Shown one piece after another: positions 42,389 through 50,809 of a DNA stretch of 64,000 nt. Source of the stretch: Alphaproteobacteria bacterium (GTDB lineage: Bacteria > Pseudomonadota > Alphaproteobacteria > JANQMY01). The first letter of the stretch is position 1. Each line of letters opens with the position of its first letter. A program made the position numbers and the translations under genes. The stretch covers positions 620,001 to 684,000 of the forward strand of contig JANQPL010000004.1 in the NCBI GenBank assembly GCA_028289425.1, read 5' to 3'. The notes beneath the pieces were generated by a model. It saw only the letters and a list, made by a program, of their open reading frames with translations, was not told the origin of the DNA and did no database searches.

Positions 42389-43204
42389 CTATTTGCCAAG
42401 TTCCTTGGAGCGCTTGGTGGCGGCATCAATGGCCTGTTCCATCAAGCGCTGAAGGCCGTCCTCGCTGCGCAAGACCGCAAGGGCCGCTTCTGTGGTGCCG
42501 CCGGGGCTGGTCACATTTTCGCGCAATGTGGCGGCATCGTCGTCCGATTGGGCCATCAAAGCGCCTGCGCCCGAGACGGTGGCGCGGGCTAGGTTGCGCG
42601 CAAGCTCAGGGCTCAGCCCCTGTGAAATGCCCGCCTGCGTCATACATTCGGTCAAAAGGAAGACATAAGCCGGTCCGCTGCCCGAAAGGGCCGTCACCGC
42701 GTCCATTTGTTCTTCCGAGTCCAGCCAAACCACCGAGCCGACAGATACCAGCAATTTGGAGGCAAGATCGCGCTGCGCGCTGGACACATTTCCGTTAGCA
42801 ATCAACGCCGTAATCCCCGCGCCGATCGTAGCCGGCGTGTTCGGCATGGCGCGCACCACCGGTTGAGATACGCCGAACGCGTCCTCAAACTCGCCGATCG
42901 TTTCGCCGGCGGCAACCGAAATCAGAAGAGTCTTGGAGCCGCAAATAGGTTTAATCGCCGGCAATGCGTCCGGAAAGATCTGTGGTTTCACAGCCACCAC
43001 AACCAAATCAGGTTCGGGAATTTCCGACGTAGACGGATTAATTGAGACGTTGTCGCGCTCAAGCGCGGCAACGGTTTGGTCCGGCGCAGGATCGAACACA
43101 AAGAACCGTGATTGTTCGAACGAGCCGTCGAGCCATCCGCCGAGAAGTGCAGATCCCATTTTGCCGGCGCCCAACAGGGCTATGGAAAGGGGCTCCTCCG
43201 GCAT
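42389..43204 (-). CDS. proC: Pyrroline-5-carboxylate reductase
   Basis: A 271-residue ProC. LLGAGKMGSALLGGWLDGS (8-26) is the NAD(P)-binding loop; VVAVKPQIFPDALPAIKP and VRAMPNTPATIGAGIT follow; the signature ALSGSGPAYVFLLTECMTQA and NVTSPGGTTEAALAVL closes the active site. It makes proline from pyrroline-5-carboxylate. It follows ybjN by 15 bases. Confidence 0.95.
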   Translation of the reverse strand: MPEEPLSIALLGAGKMGSALLGGWLDGSFEQSRFFVFDPAPDQTVAALERDNVSINPSTSEIPEPDLVVVAVKPQIFPDALPAIKPICGSKTLLISVAAGETIGEFEDAFGVSQPVVRAMPNTPATIGAGITALIANGNVSSAQRDLASKLLVSVGSVVWLDSEEQMDAVTALSGSGPAYVFLLTECMTQAGISQGLSPELARNLARATVSGAGALMAQSDDDAATLRENVTSPGGTTEAALAVLRSEDGLQRLMEQAIDAATKRSKELGK

Positions 43205-43219
43205 TCTTGTCCTTTGGGC

Positions 43220-43723
43220 TCAGGCCTCTCCGACGCATTCCAGCATGGTCGATGCGATAGCATCCTTTGCGGTCTTGCCGCCCCATAACACGAACTGGAA
43301 TGCGGGATAATAGCGCTCGCAGGAATCGATTGCGACCGACACCAAAGTTTCACACTCTTCCATTGTGGCGAGTGATCCACCGCGCAGCAAATGGCCGTGC
43401 CGGAAAAGCAGAACGCCTTCGTCGGGCCATAAGTCAAAATGCCCAAGCCACAATTGCTCGTTGACCAACGCCAACAGATTGTTGATTTCCGAGCGCTTCG
43501 GCCCCGGGACCTTCAAATCGAAGGCGCAGGTTAGCTGTAAAACGCCCAGTTCCGAGCGCCATGTGAAAGACATGTGGTAATCAACCCAGCTTCCACCGAC
43601 GGAAATGTTGATTTCGTTTTCATCGGAACGGTCAAATGGCCAGCTGTTGGACGTAATGATGTGTTCCACCAAATCCAGCGGATTTGACGTCTGAATCTCG
43701 GGGAGGACAGATAACGTGCTCAT
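43220..43723 (-). CDS. YbjN domain-containing protein
   Basis: A 167-residue protein of the YbjN family (a secretion-chaperone-like fold): PLDLVEHIITSNSWPFDRSD, then DYHMSFTWRSELGVLQLTCA and NEQLWLGHFDLWPDEGVLLF are the recurrent blocks, with a C-terminal CERYYPAFQFVLWGGKT. The function is not known. The proC neighbour is a long-standing context in alphaproteobacteria. Start ATG 43723 has AAGG nearby. Confidence 0.88.
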   Translation of the reverse strand: MSTLSVLPEIQTSNPLDLVEHIITSNSWPFDRSDENEINISVGGSWVDYHMSFTWRSELGVLQLTCAFDLKVPGPKRSEINNLLALVNEQLWLGHFDLWPDEGVLLFRHGHLLRGGSLATMEECETLVSVAIDSCERYYPAFQFVLWGGKTAKDAIASTMLECVGEA

Positions 43724-44023
43724 ACGGGCAGCCTTCCACAATTGACCAAGGGATGAACCGAAAGGGATCGCGACGGGACATGATACCGCACAATTTGTGT
43801 CTGCAGGTGGGCAGGGACTAATTGCAATTCGCACATCTTGTGGCCCCCGAAGCGTGCAGTACCATATATTCAAAGTGCCCTATGCGGGATGGCGTTGCAA
43901 GTACAATTCCCGGGAATGCGAAACTTATGCACAAGAATTTTCGGGCACCCATACGCCGTGTCTCTTTACGCTAACAAGCTGGCTATTTTGTGAGTCGCTT
44001 GCGTGGCTATTTGACGCGTCGTC
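43724..44023. other. Intergenic region between ubiK-like and ybjN genes
   Basis: About 300 bases without a supported gene. The segment TGGCTATTT occurs twice (about 43980-44015), as a short direct repeat just after the ubiK-like stop. I see no clear terminator or RNA. Confidence 0.45.
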
Positions 44024-44293
44024 CTATTTGCCCGACGCACTCTTTTTTTTGCCCAGTTGCTTTTTAAGGTCGGCTATTTCCGCCTTGAGATCTTCGTTTT
44101 CCGCACGGGCGTTGGCGGCCATTTCTTTAACGGCCTCGAATTCGTCACGTGTCACCAGGTCCATATTCGCGATGACACGCTCAAATCGGCTTTGGATCAG
44201 TGTCTCTATTTCCTGCGCCGCGCCCTGGGCCGCTCCGGCGGCGTTTGTCATCAATTTGGCAAGATCGTCAAAGAATCTATTTTGGCTCTGCAT
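44024..44293 (-). CDS. Accessory factor UbiK family protein (BMFP)
   Basis: An 89-residue protein of the YqiC/BMFP family: FFDDLAKLMTNAAGAAQGAA (7-26) is an amphipathic membrane-binding helix, EIETLIQSRFERVIANMDLV and TRDEFEAVKEMAANARAENE form a trimeric coiled coil, and a Lys-rich end follows. UbiK assists ubiquinone biosynthesis under aerobic conditions in E. coli; the alphaproteobacterial members are less studied. It is divergent from lgt. Confidence 0.87.
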   Translation of the reverse strand: MQSQNRFFDDLAKLMTNAAGAAQGAAQEIETLIQSRFERVIANMDLVTRDEFEAVKEMAANARAENEDLKAEIADLKKQLGKKKSASGK

Positions 44294-44440
44294 GAGTCGG
44301 TCACCGTGTTTCAGGCCGGTTGTCGCATGTTAAGGATAACGGCGTAAAGGGTGGCATTGGGTGTTATGGTCGCATCGGCTGTTGGGGCCGCACTGTCCGC
44401 CATTTTCGTAAATGTCAGGTTCGCGACACTGTTCTGCTGG

Positions 44441-44518
44441 CTAGTGTTGTGGTTCAGAAGTTCGCTATACAATCTCAGCGAGTCCGGAAGCGAACTTCTG
44501 AACCTAAAACGACACTAG
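44441..44518. repeat. Palindromic element 1 upstream of lgt
   Basis: A 78-base element starting CTAGTGT and ending GACACTAG. Inside, GGTTCAGAAGTTCGCT (44451-44466) pairs perfectly with 44489-44504 across a 22-base loop. It lies in the ubiK-lgt divergent gap. Confidence 0.85.
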
Positions 44519-44533
44519 ATTCAATGATTACCT

Positions 44534-44607
44534 GGTGTCCTTACGAATCCGAAGTTCGTAAGGAGCAAGCTGTTTTAATGTAACGAACTTCGGATTCGGG
44601 ACACTAG
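44534..44607. repeat. Palindromic element 2 upstream of lgt
   Basis: A second, related element 15 bases further: GGTGTCC at its left end, GGACACTAG at its right end, and perfect 16-base arms CGAATCCGAAGTTCGT (44544-44559) and 44583-44598. It shares the GAAGTTCG core and CTAGTGT ends with element 1. It ends 15 bases before the lgt start, so it displaces the normal leader. Confidence 0.85.
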
Positions 44608-44622
44608 TGAGTTTCGATTGAC

Positions 44623-45483
44623 ATGATTCCCTTGGTTATCCCGTTCCCTGAGATCGATCCCGTCTTGATTGAGATCGGGCCGTTGGCGATCCGCTGGTAT
44701 TCCCTGGCGTATATCGCAGGTCTGGTGTTGGGCTGGCGTTACATTGTGCGACTGGTGAGGAACCGAGAGTTGTGGGGAGGCAAGCCACCAGCGACGGTCG
44801 ACGACATCGACGATTTGCTTGTTTGGACCACGCTTGGCGTCATTCTGGGGGGCAGGCTGGGCTATGTGCTGTTTTACGGCATGATCTACTATCCGGAGAT
44901 CTACCTGGCGAATCCGCTCAACATATTCAAAGTTTGGGAGGGCGGCATGTCCTTCCATGGCGGCCTATTGGGCGTCACGCTGGCCATTATCTGGTTTTGC
45001 AAGCGGCGCGGACTGGACATGTTCCAAGTGGGCGATCTGGTGGCGGCAGCGGTTCCAATCGGCCTCTTTTTTGGCCGCATCGCCAACTTCATTAACGGGG
45101 AACTTTGGGGAAAAGTTTCCAATGTTCCCTGGGCCATGGTCTTTCCTGATCCTCAAGCCGGACCGCTGCCGCGCCATCCCAGTCAGCTTTATGAGGCCTT
45201 CCTCGAAGGCATCGTCATTTTCGTGATGTTGCGGTACCTGACCCATCACACTGCGGTCCTAAAGCGGCCGGGTATAGTTGCAGGAACGTTTTTATCGTCT
45301 TACGGCTTGTTCAGAGCTTTCGTCGAAATCTATCGGGATTCAGAAGCGTTCATTTTTGCCCCCAACTCGGGCATCACCATGGGCATGTTGTTGTCCCTTC
45401 CCATGTGGGTGGCGGCAGGTTTCTTCTTTTGGTGGGCGCTCAACAAATCGCCGTCCATTGGCGGGTCCGGCGTGAAGAAATGA
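44623..45483 (+). CDS. lgt: Prolipoprotein diacylglyceryl transferase
   Basis: A 286-residue seven-helix membrane enzyme. IRWYSLAYIAGLVLGWRYIV (residues 24-43), GVILGGRLGYVLFYG, GGMSFHGGLLGVTLAI (catalytic His) and the Lgt signature GRIANFINGELWGKVSNVPW are all present, then HPSQLYEAFLEG. It adds diacylglycerol from phosphatidylglycerol to lipobox Cys. Only a weak ribosome site precedes the ATG, which follows a palindromic element closely. midA overlaps its stop. Confidence 0.95.
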   Translation: MIPLVIPFPEIDPVLIEIGPLAIRWYSLAYIAGLVLGWRYIVRLVRNRELWGGKPPATVDDIDDLLVWTTLGVILGGRLGYVLFYGMIYYPEIYLANPLNIFKVWEGGMSFHGGLLGVTLAIIWFCKRRGLDMFQVGDLVAAAVPIGLFFGRIANFINGELWGKVSNVPWAMVFPDPQAGPLPRHPSQLYEAFLEGIVIFVMLRYLTHHTAVLKRPGIVAGTFLSSYGLFRAFVEIYRDSEAFIFAPNSGITMGMLLSLPMWVAAGFFFWWALNKSPSIGGSGVKK

Positions 45484-46610
45484 CACGGGTTGAGCGGCAC
45501 CTGGCCGACCTCATTCGTGCGCAGGGTCCCATAAGCGTTGCAACATTCATGACCGTGGTGTTGGGACACCCGGAATACGGTTATTACTCAGTACAAAGAC
45601 CTTTTGGCAAGAAGGGGGATTTCACAACGTCGCCCGAGATCAGCCAGGTTTTCGGCGAACTCATCGGTCTTTGGTCGGTTCAAGTGTGGGGAGATCTTGG
45701 AAAACCGTCACCATTCAACTTTGTGGAGTTGGGACCGGGGCGAGGGGTGTTGATGGCAGACGCCTTGCGCGCCATTTCACAAGTGGCGCCCGATTTTATC
45801 GATGCGGCCCACATTCACCTTGTCGAAACGAGCCGGCGGTTGAGGCACGAGCAAGCGCAGCGCTTGCCGAAAAACATCCAATGGCAGGACCGGTTCGATC
45901 AAGTGCCAAAGGCTCCCACCATTGTGATCGCAAATGAGTTTTTTGATGCGCTGCCGATCCATCAATACGTGCTGTCCGGTGATGGCTGGCGGGAGCGCCT
46001 CGTTGAATGTGATGACACGCCGGAAGGGACCGCCTTTCGCTTCACCGATTCGCCCTTGGCCTGTCATCCGGAAATCGCCATCACTCTCCCAACCCAAATC
46101 GGCGATATTGTCGAGGTCTCGTCGGCCTCGCTTGCCATTGTCACGGAACTCGCAGGCGTGATCTCGACGTTTGGCGGCGCCGGCTTGTTCGTGGACTACG
46201 GATCCACCACGCGCGGTGTGGGCGACACGCTGCAAGCGGTTCGAAATCATCAACACCACCCCGTCCTCAAAGAGATAGGAATGGCTGATCTGACAGCGCA
46301 TGTGGATTTCGAATCTCTTGCAGAAGCAGCGGTGTCGGCCGGGACGACGGCGACGAGGGCGATTGAGCAGCGCGTGTTTCTGGAGCGGCTCGGGATCCAT
46401 CACCGGGCGGAAACCCTGTGCCGGGGCAAGGATCCCCAAACCTCGATGGCGATCCACCAAGATATTGATCGCCTGATCGCACCTGACAAGATGGGGGCGC
46501 TCTTTAAGGTTATGGCAATCGCCGGCAGCAAGGATTTGGTTCCGGCGGGATTTGAAGGCACAGACATTTATGGAGATGGCGGCCAAAGCAGCAGCGCTCA
46601 GCGACATTGA
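45480..46610 (+). CDS. Class I SAM methyltransferase, MidA/NDUFAF7 family
   Basis: A 376-residue protein of the MidA family. GHPEYGYYSVQRPFGKKGDF (residues about 29-48), TTSPEISQVFGELIGLW and the SAM-binding NFVELGPGRGVLMADALRAI follow the family order; VIANEFFDALPIHQYV and LFVDYGS come later. In mitochondria NDUFAF7 dimethylates an arginine of complex I; the bacterial role is probably similar but unproven. It starts at ATG 45480 inside the lgt stop, and pgeF begins within its 3' end. Confidence 0.9.
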   Translation: MTRVERHLADLIRAQGPISVATFMTVVLGHPEYGYYSVQRPFGKKGDFTTSPEISQVFGELIGLWSVQVWGDLGKPSPFNFVELGPGRGVLMADALRAISQVAPDFIDAAHIHLVETSRRLRHEQAQRLPKNIQWQDRFDQVPKAPTIVIANEFFDALPIHQYVLSGDGWRERLVECDDTPEGTAFRFTDSPLACHPEIAITLPTQIGDIVEVSSASLAIVTELAGVISTFGGAGLFVDYGSTTRGVGDTLQAVRNHQHHPVLKEIGMADLTAHVDFESLAEAAVSAGTTATRAIEQRVFLERLGIHHRAETLCRGKDPQTSMAIHQDIDRLIAPDKMGALFKVMAIAGSKDLVPAGFEGTDIYGDGGQSSSAQRH

Positions 46611-47346
46611 GCCGGTCCGGCACGGATTTTTTGAACGGCAAGGGGGCGTCTCGGAAGACATCTATGCTTCGCTGAATTGCGGGCGTGGATCCGATGATCT
46701 GCCATCGGCGGTGGAGGCCAACCGCAGGCGAGTTGCCAATGAACTAGGTATTGGGGACGATCGCCTTCTTTCGCTCTATCAGGTTCACTCGCCTCAGGTA
46801 GAGGTCGTGACCAGGGGTTGGACTCCCATGGCAGCCCCGCGCGCCGATGCCATGGTAACGGCGGAGCGCGGCGTGGGACTTGGCATTCTCACCGCTGATT
46901 GCGCGCCGGTGCTGTTCGCCGACAAGCGCGGCTCTGTTATTGCGGCGGCGCATGCCGGTTGGAAGGGGGCCCTTGGTGGGGTGCTGGAAAACACGGTCGA
47001 GACGATGGTCGATCTTGGTACGGACAAAAAAGAAATTCGCGCGGCGATTGGGCCATGTATTTCGCAAGCCGCTTACGAAGTCGGGGAAGAATTCAAACAG
47101 CAATTTGTCGGCACGGATGCCACCTATGAGCGGTTTTTTGTCCTCGGCGAACGGGAAGGGCATTGGCAGTTTGATTTGCCCGGCTTTGTCAGCGACCGGT
47201 TGGATAAAATAGGTGTCGAATCATTCGCGGAAAAGGCCGACTGTACCTACGGCGATCCGTCTCGCTTTTTCTCCTATCGGCGGGCAACCCATCGGGGAGA
47301 GGGGGACTATGGACGGCAGATTTCCGTGATCGCTCTGGCAGAATAG
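46570..47346 (+). CDS. pgeF: Peptidoglycan editing factor PgeF (multicopper oxidase-like laccase domain)
   Basis: A 258-residue DUF152/YfiH protein. RHGFFERQGGVSEDIYASLN (residues about 17-36), LYQVHSPQVEVV, ILTADCAPVLFAD and AAAHAGWKGALGGVLENTVE contain the His/Cys metal-site residues of the family, and AIGPCISQAAYEVG follows. PgeF removes wrongly inserted L-Ser in peptidoglycan precursors; other activities, including purine nucleoside phosphorylase, are reported for the fold. Starts at ATG 46570 or 46576, inside the end of midA. Confidence 0.93.
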   Translation: MEMAAKAAALSDIEPVRHGFFERQGGVSEDIYASLNCGRGSDDLPSAVEANRRRVANELGIGDDRLLSLYQVHSPQVEVVTRGWTPMAAPRADAMVTAERGVGLGILTADCAPVLFADKRGSVIAAAHAGWKGALGGVLENTVETMVDLGTDKKEIRAAIGPCISQAAYEVGEEFKQQFVGTDATYERFFVLGEREGHWQFDLPGFVSDRLDKIGVESFAEKADCTYGDPSRFFSYRRATHRGEGDYGRQISVIALAE

Positions 47347-47357
47347 GAAAGCAAATC

Positions 47358-48224
47358 ATGTTGATTCGGAGTTCTATCGCCAGATTGATCGTCATTGGAT
47401 TGCTCATCGCCATGCCGGGCGTTGCGGCCGCTCAAACAGCGGATTTTGTCGTGCCGCCCCTTGAGGGGGCGCCGCCCCCATATGACGAGCGCGTTGCGCG
47501 TCTTGTGGCACAGGCCCTGGTGAACATCGATATTTCCGCCACGAACGAGCCGGACGAAGATGCGCTATTTGTCCTCAAAGGCGTGGCGCAGGCGGCCAGC
47601 GATTCCCAAGGAACCACGACAAACATTCGATGGGATGTGGCCAATGAAGAAGGCAGCACGCTTCTTTCGCTCCAGGTGGAAGATGTTGCACCCTATATGG
47701 CGAATGGCGACCCTTGGGACGCCCTTGATCTCAATTCCCTAAAGCGGCTTGCTGAAAAAACCGCGGACGCTGTGGAAGCGAGTCGCGAACAGCTTGAGAC
47801 CGCAGCCCTCGCGGCACCTAGCCAGACGACGTCTACCGCAGAATCGCCGGGGCGCTTGGCCATTGGCGCAATTTCTGGCGCGCCGGGGGACGGCAACGAT
47901 GCCCTGGCCACAGCGCTCGCTCAAGTAATGAAACAATACCGCGTGACGGTGGAACCGAATCCCGGCCCTGGCATCTATCTCGCCACGGCATCGATTGCCG
48001 TTGTGGATAAGGATGCCGAAACCCAAACCGTGCGAATCGATTGGCGCCTAAGCGGACCTGGCGGCCAAAACTATGGGCTGGTGGAACAGGAAAACGACGT
48101 GCCGCGCGGCAGCCTGGCAGCTAACTGGGGTGATGTGGCCGTCTATGCCGCGGCTGGTGCCGGCGATGGAATCGTGGCTTTAATGCAGCAGCTTGGGCCA
48201 GCGCCTCCAAATGTTAATGATTAA
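47358..48224 (+). CDS. Secreted protein of unknown function
   Basis: A 288-residue protein with a Sec signal peptide (residues 1-25, RLIVIGLLIAMPGVAAAQ, cut after AAA). The mature part falls into two similar alpha/beta halves: LVAQALVNIDISATNEPDED with a strand set up to about 105, and ALATALAQVMKQYRVTVEPN with strands up to about 235, each followed by an Ala-rich helix. It begins 11 bases after pgeF and is likely co-transcribed. I do not recognise the family; envelope location is the only firm inference. Confidence 0.75.
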   Translation: MLIRSSIARLIVIGLLIAMPGVAAAQTADFVVPPLEGAPPPYDERVARLVAQALVNIDISATNEPDEDALFVLKGVAQAASDSQGTTTNIRWDVANEEGSTLLSLQVEDVAPYMANGDPWDALDLNSLKRLAEKTADAVEASREQLETAALAAPSQTTSTAESPGRLAIGAISGAPGDGNDALATALAQVMKQYRVTVEPNPGPGIYLATASIAVVDKDAETQTVRIDWRLSGPGGQNYGLVEQENDVPRGSLAANWGDVAVYAAAGAGDGIVALMQQLGPAPPNVND

Positions 48225-48354
48225 GCAAGTGAGGCTATTTACAGGGTCAAAGGTGCTTGCTATTAACCGCGCGCCGAGTTCAAAAAAGCTTCATAAACTT
48301 CCGATTCGGAGGCTCGGTGACACGGGACAGATCTGCTGAAGAGGCGCAGCGGCG

Positions 48355-49287
48355 ATGAAACTACTCGCGGGGAATAGTAATTATCCGCTCGCGGAACAAA
48401 TCTCCGAATATCTCGACATTCCGCTGACGAAAGCTTCCGTGCGGCGCTTTGCCGATATGGAAGTGTTTGTCGAGATTCAGGAAAACGTGCGCGGACAGGA
48501 TGTGTTCATCATCCAGTCCACGTCCTATCCGGCCAACGACAATTTGATGGAACTCCTGATTTGCGTCGATGCGTTGGCGCGTGCCTCTGCCCGGCGTATC
48601 ACAGCGGTGCTACCCTATTTTGGGTATGCCCGGCAGGACCGCAAACCCGGCCCCCGCACACCGATCTCGGCGAAGCTCGTTGCCAACCTAATCACAACGG
48701 CCGGCGCGGGCCGTGTGCTCACCCTTGATTTACATGCCGGTCAGATCCAGGGGTTCTTCGACATCCCGACCGACAATCTTTTTGCGGCACCCGTCATGCT
48801 GCGTGACATCGAAGACCGCTTTAACGGCGACGATCTGATGATCGTCTCGCCGGACGTGGGCGGTGTGGTTCGGGCCCGGGCATTTGCACGGCGTTTGGGC
48901 GTCGATTTGGCCATCGTCGACAAGCGCCGGGAACGGGCCGGCGAGTCCGAGGTCATGAACATTATCGGCGACGTAAGTGGCCGGACCTGCATCCTGGTGG
49001 ACGATATCGTGGATTCCGCGGGAACCCTGTGCAATGCAGCCCAAGCGCTGGTGGATAAGGGCGCCCATGAGGTCTATGCCTATGTAAGCCATGGGGTGCT
49101 GTCAGGCGGTGCGGTGACCCGAGTGCGGGAATCGGCCCTCAAGAACCTGGTGATTACCGATTCCATCCAGGCCACAGAAGCCGTGCGGGATTGCCCGAAT
49201 ATCCGCCATATTTCCATCGCTCCGCTGATTGGCGAGGCCATCCGACGGATTGCCGAGGAAGAATCGGTATCCAGCCTCTTTGATTGA
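48355..49287 (+). CDS. prs: Ribose-phosphate pyrophosphokinase
   Basis: A 310-residue PRPP synthetase. Signatures: [20 protein letters not shown] (36-55), [40 protein letters not shown] (metal-binding His), [19 protein letters not shown] and [20 protein letters not shown] (PRPP loop). It makes PRPP for nucleotides, histidine and tryptophan; apt in this window uses PRPP. Confidence 0.96.
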   Translation: MKLLAGNSNYPLAEQISEYLDIPLTKASVRRFADMEVFVEIQENVRGQDVFIIQSTSYPANDNLMELLICVDALARASARRITAVLPYFGYARQDRKPGPRTPISAKLVANLITTAGAGRVLTLDLHAGQIQGFFDIPTDNLFAAPVMLRDIEDRFNGDDLMIVSPDVGGVVRARAFARRLGVDLAIVDKRRERAGESEVMNIIGDVSGRTCILVDDIVDSAGTLCNAAQALVDKGAHEVYAYVSHGVLSGGAVTRVRESALKNLVITDSIQATEAVRDCPNIRHISIAPLIGEAIRRIAEEESVSSLFD

Positions 49288-49337
49288 CGCCAATTCGGTC
49301 AATTCTTTAATGAATCGATGATTGAGTTTCGCGGGCT

Positions 49338-49395
49338 GCGGGTGTAAAACCCGCGTCTTGAGGCGTTGGCACCCTTGGAGGCAACGCCTTTTCCT
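49338..49395 (+). promoter_or_regulatory. Two hairpins between prs and rplY, second one terminator-like
   Basis: GCGGGT-GTAAA-ACCCGC (49338-49354) is followed by AGGCGTTG..CAACGCCT (49361-49368 with 49382-49389) and then TTTTCCTTATTT. The second resembles an intrinsic terminator and lies only 20 bases before the rplY start. It may end prs transcripts or act as a leader attenuator for rplY. Confidence 0.6.
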
Positions 49396-49410
49396 TATTT
49401 GGAGAGAAAA

Positions 49411-50100
49411 ATGGCAGAACTCGCGACGCTTGCCGCGGAAGTACGCGACCGAGGCGGTAAGGGGGCCGCTCGGGCATCACGGCGATCAGGACGCGTTCCT
49501 GGCGTCATTTACGGCGGCAAAAATCCCCCTGAAATGATCACTGTCGACCGGGGTGACCTGGTTAAAATTTGGCAGACCGGCACCTTCCTTAACCAAATTA
49601 CGCTGGTGGAAGTTGGGTCCGACAAAACCCGCGCGATTGCACGGGATGTGCAACTGCATCCGGTGACGGACGTTCCATTGCATGTGGACTTCCTGCGTTT
49701 GGAAGAGGGGGCACGCGTCAAGCTGTCCATCCCCGTGAACTTCGAAAACGAGGGCCTGTCTCCAGGCATAAAACGGGGTGGTGTGTTGAACATTGTCCGC
49801 TACGAAATCGAACTTGATTGTCCGGTCGACAACATCCCGGCAAATCTGGTGGTGAACCTGGACGGGCTCGAGATCGGCGACAGCGTCCACATTTCGGCAA
49901 TCACACTGCCCGATGGCGTGAAGCCGACGATTACCGATCGCGATTTCACTGTCGCCACGATTGCGGCACCTTCGAAGGTGGCCACGGCGGAAGAGGAAGA
50001 AGCCGCCGCCGCTGCAGCGGCTGCCGAGGGCGAAGAAGTCGCCGAAGGCGAAGCTCCTGCGGCCGAAGGCGAAGCCCCCGCAGAAGAGAAATCCGAGTAA
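49411..50100 (+). CDS. rplY: 50S ribosomal protein L25/general stress protein Ctc
   Basis: A 229-residue L25 of the long CTC/TL5 type. The N-terminal L25 domain binds 5S rRNA: VRDRGGKGAARASRRSGRVP (residues 11-30), GVIYGGKNPPEMITVDRGDL; the second domain ends near 195 with TITDRDFTVATI. Residues about 196-229 are an Ala/Glu-rich acidic tail. GGAGAG precedes ATG 49411. It is followed by a terminator, then pth. Confidence 0.95.
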   Translation: MAELATLAAEVRDRGGKGAARASRRSGRVPGVIYGGKNPPEMITVDRGDLVKIWQTGTFLNQITLVEVGSDKTRAIARDVQLHPVTDVPLHVDFLRLEEGARVKLSIPVNFENEGLSPGIKRGGVLNIVRYEIELDCPVDNIPANLVVNLDGLEIGDSVHISAITLPDGVKPTITDRDFTVATIAAPSKVATAEEEEAAAAAAAAEGEEVAEGEAPAAEGEAPAEEKSE

Positions 50101-50127
50101 TCGGATCTGCGCTAATACGTTTCGTGG

Positions 50128-50161
50128 GCTGCCGGGCTTCGAAAAGCTCGGCGGCCTTTTT
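50128..50161 (+). terminator. Intrinsic terminator after rplY
   Basis: GCTGCCGGGCTT-CGAA-AAGCTCGGCGGC forms a 12-bp stem (two G-T pairs) with a CGAA loop, followed by CTTTTTC. It lies 28 bases after the rplY stop and before pth. Confidence 0.88.
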
Positions 50162-50183
50162 CAAAGCCGCAAGGTAACTGGAC

Positions 50184-50807
50184 ATGCTGCTGCTTGTGGG
50201 CCTTGGCAATCCCGGCGCACGCTACAAGAACCACCGACACAATGTGGGCTTCATGGCGGTTGACCGAATTATGGAGCGGTGGTCTTTCGCGGCGCCCCGA
50301 TCCCGTTTTCGGTCGGAGGCGTCCGAAGGCGATCTAGGCGGCGTGCGCATTCTCGCCTTGAAACCTCAGACCCACATGAACAACTCAGGTGAAGCCGTTG
50401 GTGAGGCGATGCGCTTCTACAAGCTGTCTCCTGCCGATGTGGTCGTGATTCACGACGAGCTCGATTTGGCGCCGACCAAGGTGCGGGTCAAACTGGGCGG
50501 AGGTGTCGCCGGTCACAATGGTTTGCGGTCTTTGGCGGCGCATATCGGGCCCGACTTTTGGCGGGTACGCGTCGGCATTGGTCATCCGGGCCACAAGGAC
50601 AGAGTAAGCGGGCATGTGTTGGGCAACTTTGCGAAACAAGATGCAGATTGGCTCGAGCCAATGCTTGATGCCTTTGCTGACGCGGCGCCTTTGCTCGTCA
50701 AATTTGATGATGCCGGGTTCATGAACAAGATAGCGTTGGCGCTAAAGCCTCCGCGCAAAAAGGAACAAGCGGGCGAGCCGGACAAGCCGGCGCCGCCCAA
50801 GGATTAG
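50184..50807 (+). CDS. pth: Peptidyl-tRNA hydrolase
   Basis: A 207-residue Pth. [20 protein letters not shown] (residues 4-23) contains the catalytic His and Asn, [16 protein letters not shown] and [20 protein letters not shown] follow, then [11 protein letters not shown]. It recycles peptidyl-tRNA. A Lys/Pro-rich tail ends the protein. ychF begins 2 bases downstream. Confidence 0.96.
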   Translation: MLLLVGLGNPGARYKNHRHNVGFMAVDRIMERWSFAAPRSRFRSEASEGDLGGVRILALKPQTHMNNSGEAVGEAMRFYKLSPADVVVIHDELDLAPTKVRVKLGGGVAGHNGLRSLAAHIGPDFWRVRVGIGHPGHKDRVSGHVLGNFAKQDADWLEPMLDAFADAAPLLVKFDDAGFMNKIALALKPPRKKEQAGEPDKPAPPKD

Positions 50808-50809
50808 AT

